Origin: an uncultured Collinsella sp.
GTDB taxonomy: Bacteria; Actinomycetota; Coriobacteriia; Coriobacteriales; Coriobacteriaceae
Reading direction: 5' to 3'
Assembly (NCBI GenBank): GCA_900757185.1
Contig: CAAEMX010000024.1
Coordinates: 1 to 8,277 of the forward strand
DNA length: 8,277 bases
Position numbers and translations under genes: made by a program. Below are positions 1-5,443 of this stretch, one piece after another; the stretch's first letter is position 1, and each line of letters starts with the position of its first letter. Below the pieces are notes generated by a model. The model was given only the letters and a program-made list of their open reading frames with translations. It was not told the DNA's origin and did not search any database.

Positions 1-52
1 GCAATCTGGGGCCCGTCCCCAAATACCTATAGATATGCAGGCCAGCGATGTG

Positions 53-994
53 TTAACGATGTGCCAGCGGGTGCGCCGCCAGATAGACCTCGGTCAGTTG
101 CGTACGATCGACATGCGTGTAGACCTGCGTGGTCGATATATCGGCATGTCCCAAGATCTCCTGTAGCACACGGAGGTCCGCACCGCCCGCAAGCATATGG
201 GTGGCAAAGGAGTGACGCAGCGTATGGGGATGGAGTCCCACCAGCCCCACCTGGCGCCCGTAGCGCTCACAGATGGCATGGATGCCCTGGCGCGACAGAC
301 GGCGGCCGTTCTTATTTAAAAAGACCGCCGAGGTCTCGGTTCCGTGGGCATGGGCCGCCAAGCGAGAACGCCCCTTAGTTATATAGCGCGTCAGAGCTCG
401 CGCCGCGCTTCCCACCAACGGGGACAGGCGTTCCTTTGAGCCCTTACCGCGAACGAGCACAAAGCCATCGTCGATATGGATATCGCCCACATCGAGCCCC
501 ACCAACTCGCTCACACGCAAGCCGCATCCGTAGAGCACTTCCAAGATGGCATGGTCGCGTAAGCCCATCTCGCCCTCGGGGAAGTCTTGATCGAGCAGCG
601 CCGAGACATCCTCCACCGATAGATACTCCGGCAAACGCTCAGCCTTTTTAGGCAGGCGCAACGCCGCCGTTGGATTTTGGGCCACAATCCCATCGCGCAC
701 CAAAAAGGCATGCAGGCCCTTCACGGCCGCAAGCGCACGCTCCACCGAGGCATCGGAATAGCCCCCATCGCGACGGTCGGCGACAAAGCCCTCCACGACC
801 TGACGAGTCACCTCATCAAAAGACATGATGCCCGCCCGCTCCAGATACGCGCAGTACGTCGTCAGGTCACGACGATAGGCCGCAATCGTGTTGCGCGCCA
901 AACCCCGCTCGACCGCGAGGTAATCGAGATACTCCCCCGCCGCCACGGCGAGCGACGAGGGAGTAGCTTCGGTATGTTCTTTGTTCGCCGGCAC
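53..994 (-). CDS. xerD: Tyrosine site-specific recombinase XerD
   Basis: XerD works with XerC at the dif site to resolve chromosome dimers before cell division; it breaks DNA through a tyrosine-phosphate link. From the GTG start at 994 the protein has 313 residues, close to the usual 295-310. The N-terminal SAM-like core-binding domain (about residues 15-105) is followed by the catalytic domain (about 120-310). All six catalytic residues are visible: R160 (GLRVSELVGL), K184 (RGKGSKER), H257 and R260 (HTLRH), H283 (LGH) and nucleophile Y292. Their spacing matches E. coli XerD. The C-terminal pattern after the tyrosine fits XerD better than XerC, but XerC/XerD naming rests on similarity only. 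The frame stays open up to 1147, inside pyrG, but those 51 extra codons do not resemble Xer. The GTG starts two bases after the pyrG stop, and TAAGG immediately before it is too close for a normal ribosome binding site, so translational coupling to pyrG is likely. Confidence 0.92.
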   Translation of the reverse strand: MPANKEHTEATPSSLAVAAGEYLDYLAVERGLARNTIAAYRRDLTTYCAYLERAGIMSFDEVTRQVVEGFVADRRDGGYSDASVERALAAVKGLHAFLVRDGIVAQNPTAALRLPKKAERLPEYLSVEDVSALLDQDFPEGEMGLRDHAILEVLYGCGLRVSELVGLDVGDIHIDDGFVLVRGKGSKERLSPLVGSAARALTRYITKGRSRLAAHAHGTETSAVFLNKNGRRLSRQGIHAICERYGRQVGLVGLHPHTLRHSFATHMLAGGADLRVLQEILGHADISTTQVYTHVDRTQLTEVYLAAHPLAHR

Positions 995-996
995 CC

Positions 997-2658
997 TTAG
1001 TCCGTAGCGAGGTTCATGGGCGTCACCTGCAGGCGATCGACACCCTCGTGCTGACCGATCGAGGCACGCACGAACTCTCGGAACAGCGGCTGCGGGTTGG
1101 TCGGACGGCTCTTGAACTCGGGGTGAGCCTGGGTTGCCACATACCAAGGATGCACGTCGCGCGGCAGCTCGACCATCTCGACCAAGCGCTCGTCGGGCGA
1201 CAGACCCGAGATAACCAAACCGGCGTCCTCAAGCTGGTCGCGGAAGGCATTGTTGAACTCAAAACGGTGACGGTGGCGCTCGTAGACAAGTTCCTCGCCA
1301 TACGCCTCACGCGCGAGAGTATCGGCAGCGAGCTTGCACGGATAGGCGCCCAGGCGCATGGTGCCGCCCTTCTCGGTCACGTCCTCCTGCGAGCTCATCA
1401 GGTCGATTACGCTAAACGGACCGTCCGGATCAAACTCGGAGGAGCTGGCACCGGCAAGGCCGACGACATTGCGGGCGAACTCGCACACGGCCACCTGCAT
1501 ACCCAGGCAAATGCCCAGATACGGAATCTTGTGCTCACGGGCAAACTCGGCCGCGAGGATCTTGCCCTCCAGGGCGCGCTTGCCAAAGCCGCCGGGGACC
1601 AGGATGCCCGAGGCGTCGCCTAGAACCTCGGAGACATTCTGCTCATCGAGGCTCTCGCCGTCGACCAGCTGGACGTCCACATGGCGATCGTAGAAGACTC
1701 CCGCATGGTGCAGGGCCTCGATAACCGACAGGTACGCATCGGGCAGCTGCGTGTACTTACCCACGACGGCGATCTTCACCTTGTCGGCGTGATGGTTGGC
1801 GTGATTCTGTTTGCGCAGGAACTCGTTCCACTCGCTCATGTCGCGCTCACGCGGATCCAGACCCAGGCGCTCGCAAATGCGCAGGTCAAAGTCCTGCTCG
1901 GCAAACAGCTGCGGAACATCGTAAATGCTCGCGCAGTCCTCGTTGGTAAAGACGCAATCGGTGTCGACGTCGCAGAAGCTTGCGATCTTTCCGCGGATAG
2001 CGTCATCGATATGGTGGTCGGAGCGCAGCACGATAATATCGGGCTGGATGCCAAAGCTGCGGAGCTCCTTGACGGAATGCTGCGTAGGCTTGGTCTTGAC
2101 CTCGTGGGCGGCGGCGATATAGGGAACGAGCGACACGTGGATGTAGCAGACGTTCTCGGGGCCGGCCTCCTTGCGGTACTGGCGGATGGCCTCAACAAAC
2201 GGCTGCGACTCGATGTCGCCGATCGTACCGCCCAGCTCGGTGATGACTACATCGGAGCCGGTCTGTTCCTCGATGCGGCGGAACTTGTCCTTAATGGCAT
2301 TGGTGACGTGGGGAATCACCTGCACGGTACCGCCCAAAAAGTCGCCGCGACGCTCACGGGCGATTAGGCTTTTGTAGATGGCACCGGTCGTAAAGTTGGA
2401 ATCGCGGGTCAGGTTCTCATCAATAAAGCGCTCGTAATGACCCAGGTCCAGGTCGGACTCGTAACCATCCTCGGTAACGAAGACCTCACCATGCTGGAAC
2501 GGGCTCATGGTGCCGGGGTCGACGTTCAGATACGGGTCGGCCTTTTGCATCGTTACTTTGTAGCCACGCGACTTGAGCAGACGGCCCAGCGAGGCCGCGG
2601 TAATACCCTTGCCCAGAGACGAAACTACGCCACCGGTCACGAACACATGCTTGGTCAT
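997..2658 (-). CDS. pyrG: CTP synthase (glutamine-hydrolysing)
   Basis: Converts UTP to CTP using ATP and ammonia released from glutamine, the last step of pyrimidine nucleotide synthesis in the cytosol. The 553-residue length is typical. The N-terminal synthetase domain (about 1-270) opens with KHVFVTGGVVSSLGKG, whose glycine-rich ATP loop carries K17, and contains the family blocks around DPYLNVDPGTM (41-51) and ELGGTIGDIE (141-150). The class I glutamine amidotransferase domain (about 295-535) shows the oxyanion-loop PGGFG (355-359), nucleophile C384 in GICLGMQ, and the H512/E514 pair in HPEF. Both active sites look intact. The ATG at 2658 is preceded by AGGTAA at a suitable distance. The gene has its own candidate promoter upstream, beyond the terminator of the winged-helix gene, and it is followed by xerD after two bases. 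In mycobacteria pyrG also lies near xerD, separated by a NUDIX gene that is absent here. Confidence 0.97.
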   Translation of the reverse strand: MTKHVFVTGGVVSSLGKGITAASLGRLLKSRGYKVTMQKADPYLNVDPGTMSPFQHGEVFVTEDGYESDLDLGHYERFIDENLTRDSNFTTGAIYKSLIARERRGDFLGGTVQVIPHVTNAIKDKFRRIEEQTGSDVVITELGGTIGDIESQPFVEAIRQYRKEAGPENVCYIHVSLVPYIAAAHEVKTKPTQHSVKELRSFGIQPDIIVLRSDHHIDDAIRGKIASFCDVDTDCVFTNEDCASIYDVPQLFAEQDFDLRICERLGLDPRERDMSEWNEFLRKQNHANHHADKVKIAVVGKYTQLPDAYLSVIEALHHAGVFYDRHVDVQLVDGESLDEQNVSEVLGDASGILVPGGFGKRALEGKILAAEFAREHKIPYLGICLGMQVAVCEFARNVVGLAGASSSEFDPDGPFSVIDLMSSQEDVTEKGGTMRLGAYPCKLAADTLAREAYGEELVYERHRHRFEFNNAFRDQLEDAGLVISGLSPDERLVEMVELPRDVHPWYVATQAHPEFKSRPTNPQPLFREFVRASIGQHEGVDRLQVTPMNLATD

Positions 2659-2713
2659 ATTGAGTTACCTGCGCTTCCCGTAGAAGTTGTTTATCCACAT
2701 CTTACGGGTCTTC

Positions 2714-2745
2714 ATTGTAATACTCGCGCCGCGGACCGTTCGCAA
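2714..2745 (-). promoter_or_regulatory. Candidate sigma-70-type promoter of pyrG-xerD
   Basis: On the minus strand TTGCGA (2745-2740) lies 17 bases upstream of TATTAC (2722-2717), which overlaps the alternative -10 TACAAT (2719-2714). It sits between the terminator of the winged-helix gene and the pyrG ribosome binding site. The hexamers match consensus only in part, so this is an inference from position and motif. Confidence 0.4.
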
Positions 2746-2778
2746 TTTTTCTCGCGTGCGGTTGCATTTCTCAATCTT

Positions 2779-2812
2779 GAAACAAAACGCCGCCCGGTTT
2801 CCCGGGTGGCGT
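2779..2812 (-). terminator. Rho-independent terminator after the winged-helix gene
   Basis: The arms 2787-2797 and 2802-2812 form an 11-bp stem with a four-base loop. Its single non-Watson-Crick position is a T/G juxtaposition, wobble-compatible on either strand. Read on the minus strand, the stem is followed directly by TTTTGTTTC. It lies 25 bp past the stop codon of the winged-helix gene, which separates that gene's transcription from pyrG. Confidence 0.85.
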
Positions 2813-2836
2813 CGCTATGGCAAGGGTTACATGCTG

Positions 2837-3175
2837 CTATCGATCAGCAGCCTCATCCTCAAGCATTTCCTGAACGAGCATGCCGGTACGGACGCCCTCA
2901 AGATACCACTCGCCACGTTCGGTGAGGCAAATGCCATTTGCAAGCTGACCGCCGTCGTCGCTATAACGCGAGACGACATCAATCATGCCTTCGGAATCCA
3001 AGCGATCGATTGCGGCGCGGGCACGATACGGCGAAACCCCCACGCGCTCGGCAAGCGTTTTGCGCGAGAAACCATACGGCCCGCCATTGTCTTCGGTTTG
3101 CTGGTCGATCTCCATCAACACCAGCACCTCGACACGCTTCATATCGTTGACACTCGCACGACCCTTGCCCGCCAT
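2837..3175 (-). CDS. Small winged-helix DNA-binding protein
   Basis: A 112-residue protein that I recognise only at the fold level. Residues 12-30 form a hydrophobic and acidic first helix. Residues 37-62 (FSRKTLAERVGVSPYRARAA onward) read as a helix-turn-helix with an arginine-rich recognition helix. Residues 63-86 (GMIDVVSRYSDDGGQLANGI) look like a beta-wing ending in LTERGEWYL, a pattern common in MarR/PadR-like and other winged-helix regulators. The acidic tail (MLEDEAADR) is probably flexible. It has no effector or enzyme domain, so it is a likely transcription regulator whose targets are unknown. The start at 3175 is chosen because GAGGAGG sits five bases upstream; the frame stays open to an ATG at 3229 without such a site. 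It is flanked by terminators on both sides and so is probably a single-gene unit. Confidence 0.8.
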   Translation of the reverse strand: MAGKGRASVNDMKRVEVLVLMEIDQQTEDNGGPYGFSRKTLAERVGVSPYRARAAIDRLDSEGMIDVVSRYSDDGGQLANGICLTERGEWYLEGVRTGMLVQEMLEDEAADR

Positions 3176-3180
3176 AGCAG

Positions 3181-3187
3181 CCTCCTC
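3181..3187 (-). promoter_or_regulatory. Strong ribosome binding site deciding the start of the winged-helix gene
   Basis: GAGGAGG on the minus strand lies five bases before the ATG at 3175. This near-perfect Shine-Dalgarno sequence fixes the start and removes 18 residues from the longest possible reading frame. Confidence 0.85.
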
Positions 3188-3292
3188 AAACCGAGCACGA
3201 GCATCTAACGCGCCGTGCGCGACCGACACACCTCACGATGGCAGGTAATATCCATCATGCGGCATCCCGCTAAGGATGAAACAGTTACGGTT

Positions 3293-3300
3293 ATTGTATA
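3293..3300 (-). promoter_or_regulatory. Candidate -10 box of the winged-helix gene
   Basis: TATACAAT on the minus strand is a good -10 match about 120 bases upstream of the start codon. No convincing -35 hexamer is seen at the usual distance, which could mean an activator-dependent or weak promoter. A dyad at 3329-3353 lies just upstream. The assignment is tentative. Confidence 0.3.
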
Positions 3301-3328
3301 CCGCTCAAATTGTTTCTAGGCAGGTAAA

Positions 3329-3353
3329 CGGCTATTTTTCGCCGAAATAGGCG
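3329..3353. promoter_or_regulatory. Dyad-symmetric element upstream of the winged-helix gene
   Basis: CGGCTATTT (3329-3337) and AAATAGGCG (3345-3353) are inverted repeats with one mismatch around a seven-base centre, and TTTCG/CGAAA inside is itself symmetric. It lies between the DUF1846 terminator and the candidate -10 box, where an operator for a dimeric winged-helix regulator would fit. It could equally be a second weak stem behind the terminator. Confidence 0.3.
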
Positions 3354-3362
3354 CTTTATTGA

Positions 3363-3397
3363 TCAAAAAGCCGTACCGGGCGCTAACCCGATACGGC
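3363..3397 (-). terminator. Rho-independent terminator after the DUF1846 gene
   Basis: The arms 3370-3380 and 3387-3397 form an 11-bp stem (GCCGTATCGGG on the minus strand) with a six-base loop and one T.G wobble. TTTTT follows on the minus strand. It begins about 35 bp past the stop codon of the DUF1846 gene. Confidence 0.85.
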
Positions 3398-3431
3398 CAA
3401 AATGCAATGCAATTACCGCGGTGCTTCAAAC

Positions 3432-4913
3432 TTAGCGATGGAAGAAACCGCGGCGCTCAAACTTGGGCTCGCAGCACACGTTGATACCCAGTTTGCGCAG
3501 TACCGTCTCGTCCGTCGGCGAGATAATCACGCTAAAGAAGGCATCGCAACCGCGCAGCTGCTCCAGGCCCGAAAGGACGCGAGCGGCCGTCTCACTCGTG
3601 GCCGAGGTGATCGACAGCGCCATAAGCGTCTCGTCGGTGTGGAGGCGCGGGTTTTTGCTGCCCAGGAAATGCGTCTTGAGCTTGCTGATGGGCTCGATCG
3701 CCTCATCGCTAATGACCTCGAGCTCAAGGTCGACGCCCGAAACATGCTTGAGGGCGTTCATAATGAGCGAACTTGCGGCGCCCAGGCGCGTGGAGGTCTT
3801 ACCGGTCACCACGGAGCCATCGGGCATGACCATAGCACCCACGGGACCACCCGTCAGCTGCTCCCTGGTGAGGGCCGCCGAGCGCGCCGGTGAGTAGTTC
3901 TTATCGATGCCGGCTTTCTTCATAATAATCTTGAGACGGTCGACTTGCTCATCGCCCACGCCGGTACGGCGCACATTTTCGACCGCGGTAAAGTAGCGGC
4001 GGACGATCTCCATCTTGGAAGCGTCGCGGCAGGCATCGTCATCGGTGATGGCAAAGCCGACCATATTGACGCCCATGTCCGTAGGGCTCTGGTAGGGGCT
4101 CTTGCCCAGGATCTTTTCCATCAGGGCACGGACTACCGGGAAGGCCTCGACGTCGCGGTTGTAGTTGACCGTGGTCTTGTTGTAGGCCTCAAGGTGGAAC
4201 GAATCGATGATATTGGCGTCATCGAGGTCAGCCGTGGCGGCCTCATAGGCAATATTGACCGGATGCGTCAGAGGAAGATTCCAGACCGGGAAGGTCTCGA
4301 ACTTGGCATAGCCGGCGGCGGTACCGTGCTTATGCTCGTGATACAGCTGCGAGAGGCAAGTGGCGAGCTTGCCCGAGCCTGGGCCGGGTGCCGTCACGAC
4401 AACGAGCGGACGCGTGGTCTCGACAAACTCGTTCTTGCCGTAGCCATCGTCGGACACGATCAGATCGACATCGTGCGGATACCCCTCGATGGGATAGTGC
4501 AGCTTGGCGGGAATGCCGAGCGCGTTCAGGCGGTTGCGGAACACATCGGCAGCAGGCTGGCCAGCGTACTGGGTGATGACCACAGCCGCGACGGCAAAGC
4601 CGTTGCCGCGGAACAGGTCAACCAGGCGCAGCACATCCTCGTCATAGGTAATGCCAAGGTCACCACGAGCCTTGTTTTTCTCGATGTGGTTCGCGTTGAT
4701 CGCGATGATAACCTCGACATCGTCGGCGATGCTCTTGAGCATGCGGAACTTGCTGTCCGGTTCAAAACCCGGTAGCACGCGGCTCGCATGATAGTCATCG
4801 AACAGCTTACCGCCAAACTCCAAATAGAGCTTGCCACCAAACTGCGAGATGCGCTCCTTAATGTGAGCAGCCTGCAGCTCGATATACTTCGCGTTGTCGA
4901 AACCCTGGCGCAT
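3432..4913 (-). CDS. DUF1846 / UPF0371 family protein
   Basis: A 493-residue protein that matches the conserved bacterial DUF1846 (UPF0371) family along its whole length, from the N-terminal GFDNAKYIELQAAHIKERIS block and FGGKLFDDYHASRVLPGF onward. The family's biochemical role is not firmly established to my knowledge. Visible features are a Rossmann-like N-terminal region, a glycine-rich APGPGSGK loop (residues 175-182) that resembles a phosphate-binding P-loop, the conserved block FPVWNLPLTHPVNIAYEAAT (208-227), and a C-terminal region after about 340. The length is typical, with no sign of damage. I chose the ATG at 4913 because GGGAG precedes it by six bases; the in-frame ATG at 4937 has no such site and lies only about 16 bases from the -10 box. 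The gene has its own promoter and terminator. A nucleotide-binding role is inference from the P-loop-like motif alone. Confidence 0.9.
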   Translation of the reverse strand: MRQGFDNAKYIELQAAHIKERISQFGGKLYLEFGGKLFDDYHASRVLPGFEPDSKFRMLKSIADDVEVIIAINANHIEKNKARGDLGITYDEDVLRLVDLFRGNGFAVAAVVITQYAGQPAADVFRNRLNALGIPAKLHYPIEGYPHDVDLIVSDDGYGKNEFVETTRPLVVVTAPGPGSGKLATCLSQLYHEHKHGTAAGYAKFETFPVWNLPLTHPVNIAYEAATADLDDANIIDSFHLEAYNKTTVNYNRDVEAFPVVRALMEKILGKSPYQSPTDMGVNMVGFAITDDDACRDASKMEIVRRYFTAVENVRRTGVGDEQVDRLKIIMKKAGIDKNYSPARSAALTREQLTGGPVGAMVMPDGSVVTGKTSTRLGAASSLIMNALKHVSGVDLELEVISDEAIEPISKLKTHFLGSKNPRLHTDETLMALSITSATSETAARVLSGLEQLRGCDAFFSVIISPTDETVLRKLGINVCCEPKFERRGFFHR

Positions 4914-4952
4914 GTATGGCTCCCGTCCCGTTTCCATTTAATGTTCTAGGCG

Positions 4953-4958
4953 ATTATA
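4953..4958 (-). promoter_or_regulatory. -10 box of the DUF1846 gene
   Basis: A perfect TATAAT is present on the minus strand, 39 bases upstream of the start codon at 4913. The -35 region is poor, with only GCATTG near the right distance. A start of transcription about seven bases downstream would leave a short leader carrying the GGGAG ribosome binding site. Confidence 0.6.
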
Positions 4959-5020
4959 ACGGAGCCTGCCCCGCGCAATGCCCTAACCGCCAACAGGCAC
5001 CAACCAAACACGCGCTCGAT

Positions 5021-5089
5021 AAGTTGCGGTGAAATAGTTCCTGTTTAACCCCTCAAGACGGCCAAACAGGAACTATTCCACCGCAACTT
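5021..5089. repeat. Long inverted repeat with 26-bp arms
   Basis: The arms 5021-5046 and 5064-5089 are inverted copies of 26 bp with one mismatch, around a 17-base centre. Each arm begins AAGTTGCGGTG and ends TAGTTCCTGTTT. On the minus strand the mismatch becomes a G.U wobble; on the plus strand it is A.C. The stem is far longer than a typical intrinsic terminator and has no U tract on the minus strand. On the plus strand CCCC and then TTTTT follow (5090-5098). It could be a MITE-like or other dispersed palindromic repeat, or an insulating hairpin ahead of the DUF1846 promoter. Confidence 0.75.
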
Positions 5090-5163
5090 CCCCTTTTTGG
5101 TTCAAACAAACCTGGCCTTTGTATCAATAATGGAAACGCCGCAGGTGGAGCATAAGCCAGCGA

Positions 5164-5261
5164 AAGCCCGCCAGAGCGAGCAAGGTGACGTGAAAGAGGA
5201 GGGCATAGGCCTTTTGGCCATGCCCGACGATTGAACGTCAGATTGCCGCTCTGGCGGGCTT
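5164..5261 (+). ncRNA. Candidate structured RNA hairpin with tandem G.A pairs
   Basis: A 98-base element folds into one long rod. The stems are 5164-5178 with 5247-5261 (15 perfect pairs, AAGCCCGCCAGAGCG), 5180-5183 with 5243-5246 (GCAA/TTGC), 5186-5191 with 5235-5240 (TGACGT/ACGTCA), 5201-5206 with 5220-5225 (GGGCAT/ATGCCC) and 5208-5211 with 5216-5219 (GGCC/GGCC), capped by TTTT. The 9x9 internal loop (5192-5200 and 5226-5234), read as plus-strand RNA, contains three GA/AG tandem mismatches separated by two A-U pairs and one G-C pair. On the minus strand these become less favourable C.U mismatches, which is why plus is chosen. No promoter is certain. It could also be a palindromic mobile element acting as single-stranded DNA. 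Confidence 0.45.
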
Positions 5262-5271
5262 GCAGCGTCGA

Positions 5272-5304
5272 GTGATTCCGGCGTTTGGTAAAACGCCGGA
5301 ACAC
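5272..5304. repeat. Perfect hairpin in the arcD downstream region
   Basis: TTCCGGCGTTT (5276-5286) and AAACGCCGGAA (5291-5301) form 11 perfect pairs around GGTA. GTG (5272-5274) and CAC (5302-5304) extend the stem past a bulged A. No T run follows the complete stem on either strand, so it is not a standard intrinsic terminator. Confidence 0.7.
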
Positions 5305-5310
5305 AAGAGC

Positions 5311-5341
5311 GCCTCCCCCCGCGCACGGAACGGGAGGAGGC
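5311..5341 (-). repeat. GC-rich hairpin in the arcD downstream region
   Basis: The arms 5311-5321 and 5331-5341 (GCCTCCTCCCG on the minus strand) form 11 pairs around a nine-base loop. One position is a T.G wobble on the minus strand but a C.A mismatch on the plus strand, which favours a role in minus-strand RNA. GCTCTTGTGTTCC follows on the minus strand and is only weakly U-rich. Confidence 0.6.
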
Positions 5342-5353
5342 TAAAGGTAGGAG

Positions 5354-5383
5354 TCTACCGGTGGGGTTACCCCACCGGACAGA
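5354..5383. repeat. Perfect hairpin in the arcD downstream region
   Basis: CCGGTGGGG (5358-5366) and CCCCACCGG (5370-5378) pair perfectly around TTA. TCT (5354-5356) and AGA (5381-5383) extend the stem past a small internal loop. It is very stable, but no U tract follows on either strand. Confidence 0.7.
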
Positions 5384-5385
5384 CG

Positions 5386-5416
5386 ATGACCAGGTGATCC
5401 TTTACAGGATCGTCAT
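5386..5416. repeat. Bulged hairpin in the arcD downstream region
   Basis: ATGAC (5386-5390) pairs with GTCAT (5412-5416) and GATCCT (5396-5401) with AGGATC (5406-5411). A five-base bulge lies on one side and the loop is TTAC. It is one of the ordered series of hairpins after arcD. Confidence 0.55.
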
Positions 5417-5428
5417 GGTTTCCGTGGG

Positions 5429-5443
5429 GTACCCAAGGGGTAC
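5429..5443 (-). repeat. Small hairpin abutting the arcD stop codon
   Basis: GTACCC (5429-5434) and GGGTAC (5438-5443) pair around a three-base loop. The stem begins at the very next base after the arcD stop codon. It could protect the transcript 3' end or be a chance palindrome; it competes with the overlapping GGGTACCC at 5427-5434. Confidence 0.4.

Larger units (their letters stand above)
4914..5443. other. Hairpin-rich intergenic region of 530 bp
   Basis: No convincing protein gene is present. The stretch holds the DUF1846 promoter, a long inverted repeat (5021-5089) and a run of six hairpins from 5164 to 5443 that begins at the arcD stop codon. The open frames that cross it read through the stems and have no ribosome binding site worth noting. 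None of the six hairpins has a clear U tract on the minus strand, so the end of the arcD transcript cannot be placed. Confidence 0.8.

Noticed and set aside
1..52. Short GGGG/CCCC inverted repeat downstream of xerD
   Set aside because: Only four pairs with no U tract on the minus strand; not enough for a terminator call, and the next gene lies outside the window.
995..1147. N-terminal extension of xerD into pyrG
   Set aside because: The 51 extra residues are arginine- and proline-rich and unlike Xer proteins, and would overlap pyrG by about 150 bp. The GTG at 994 gives the expected length.
1681..2367. 228-codon plus-strand open frame opposite pyrG
   Set aside because: It is a complement of intact CTP synthase codons with no family features of its own.
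3945..4775. 276-codon plus-strand open frame opposite the DUF1846 gene
   Set aside because: It lies wholly within a conserved gene on the other strand. GC-rich third positions keep the antisense frame open.
4914..4937. Earlier ATG start for the DUF1846 protein
   Set aside because: It has no ribosome binding site and lies only about 16 bases from the -10 box. The family normally begins close to the GFDNAKY block.
5053..5443. Known large RNAs (RNase P RNA, tmRNA, SRP RNA)
   Set aside because: The hairpin density prompted a look, but I found neither the conserved RNase P core blocks, nor a tmRNA tag frame with a tRNA-like end, nor the SRP RNA GGAAGG-type loop.
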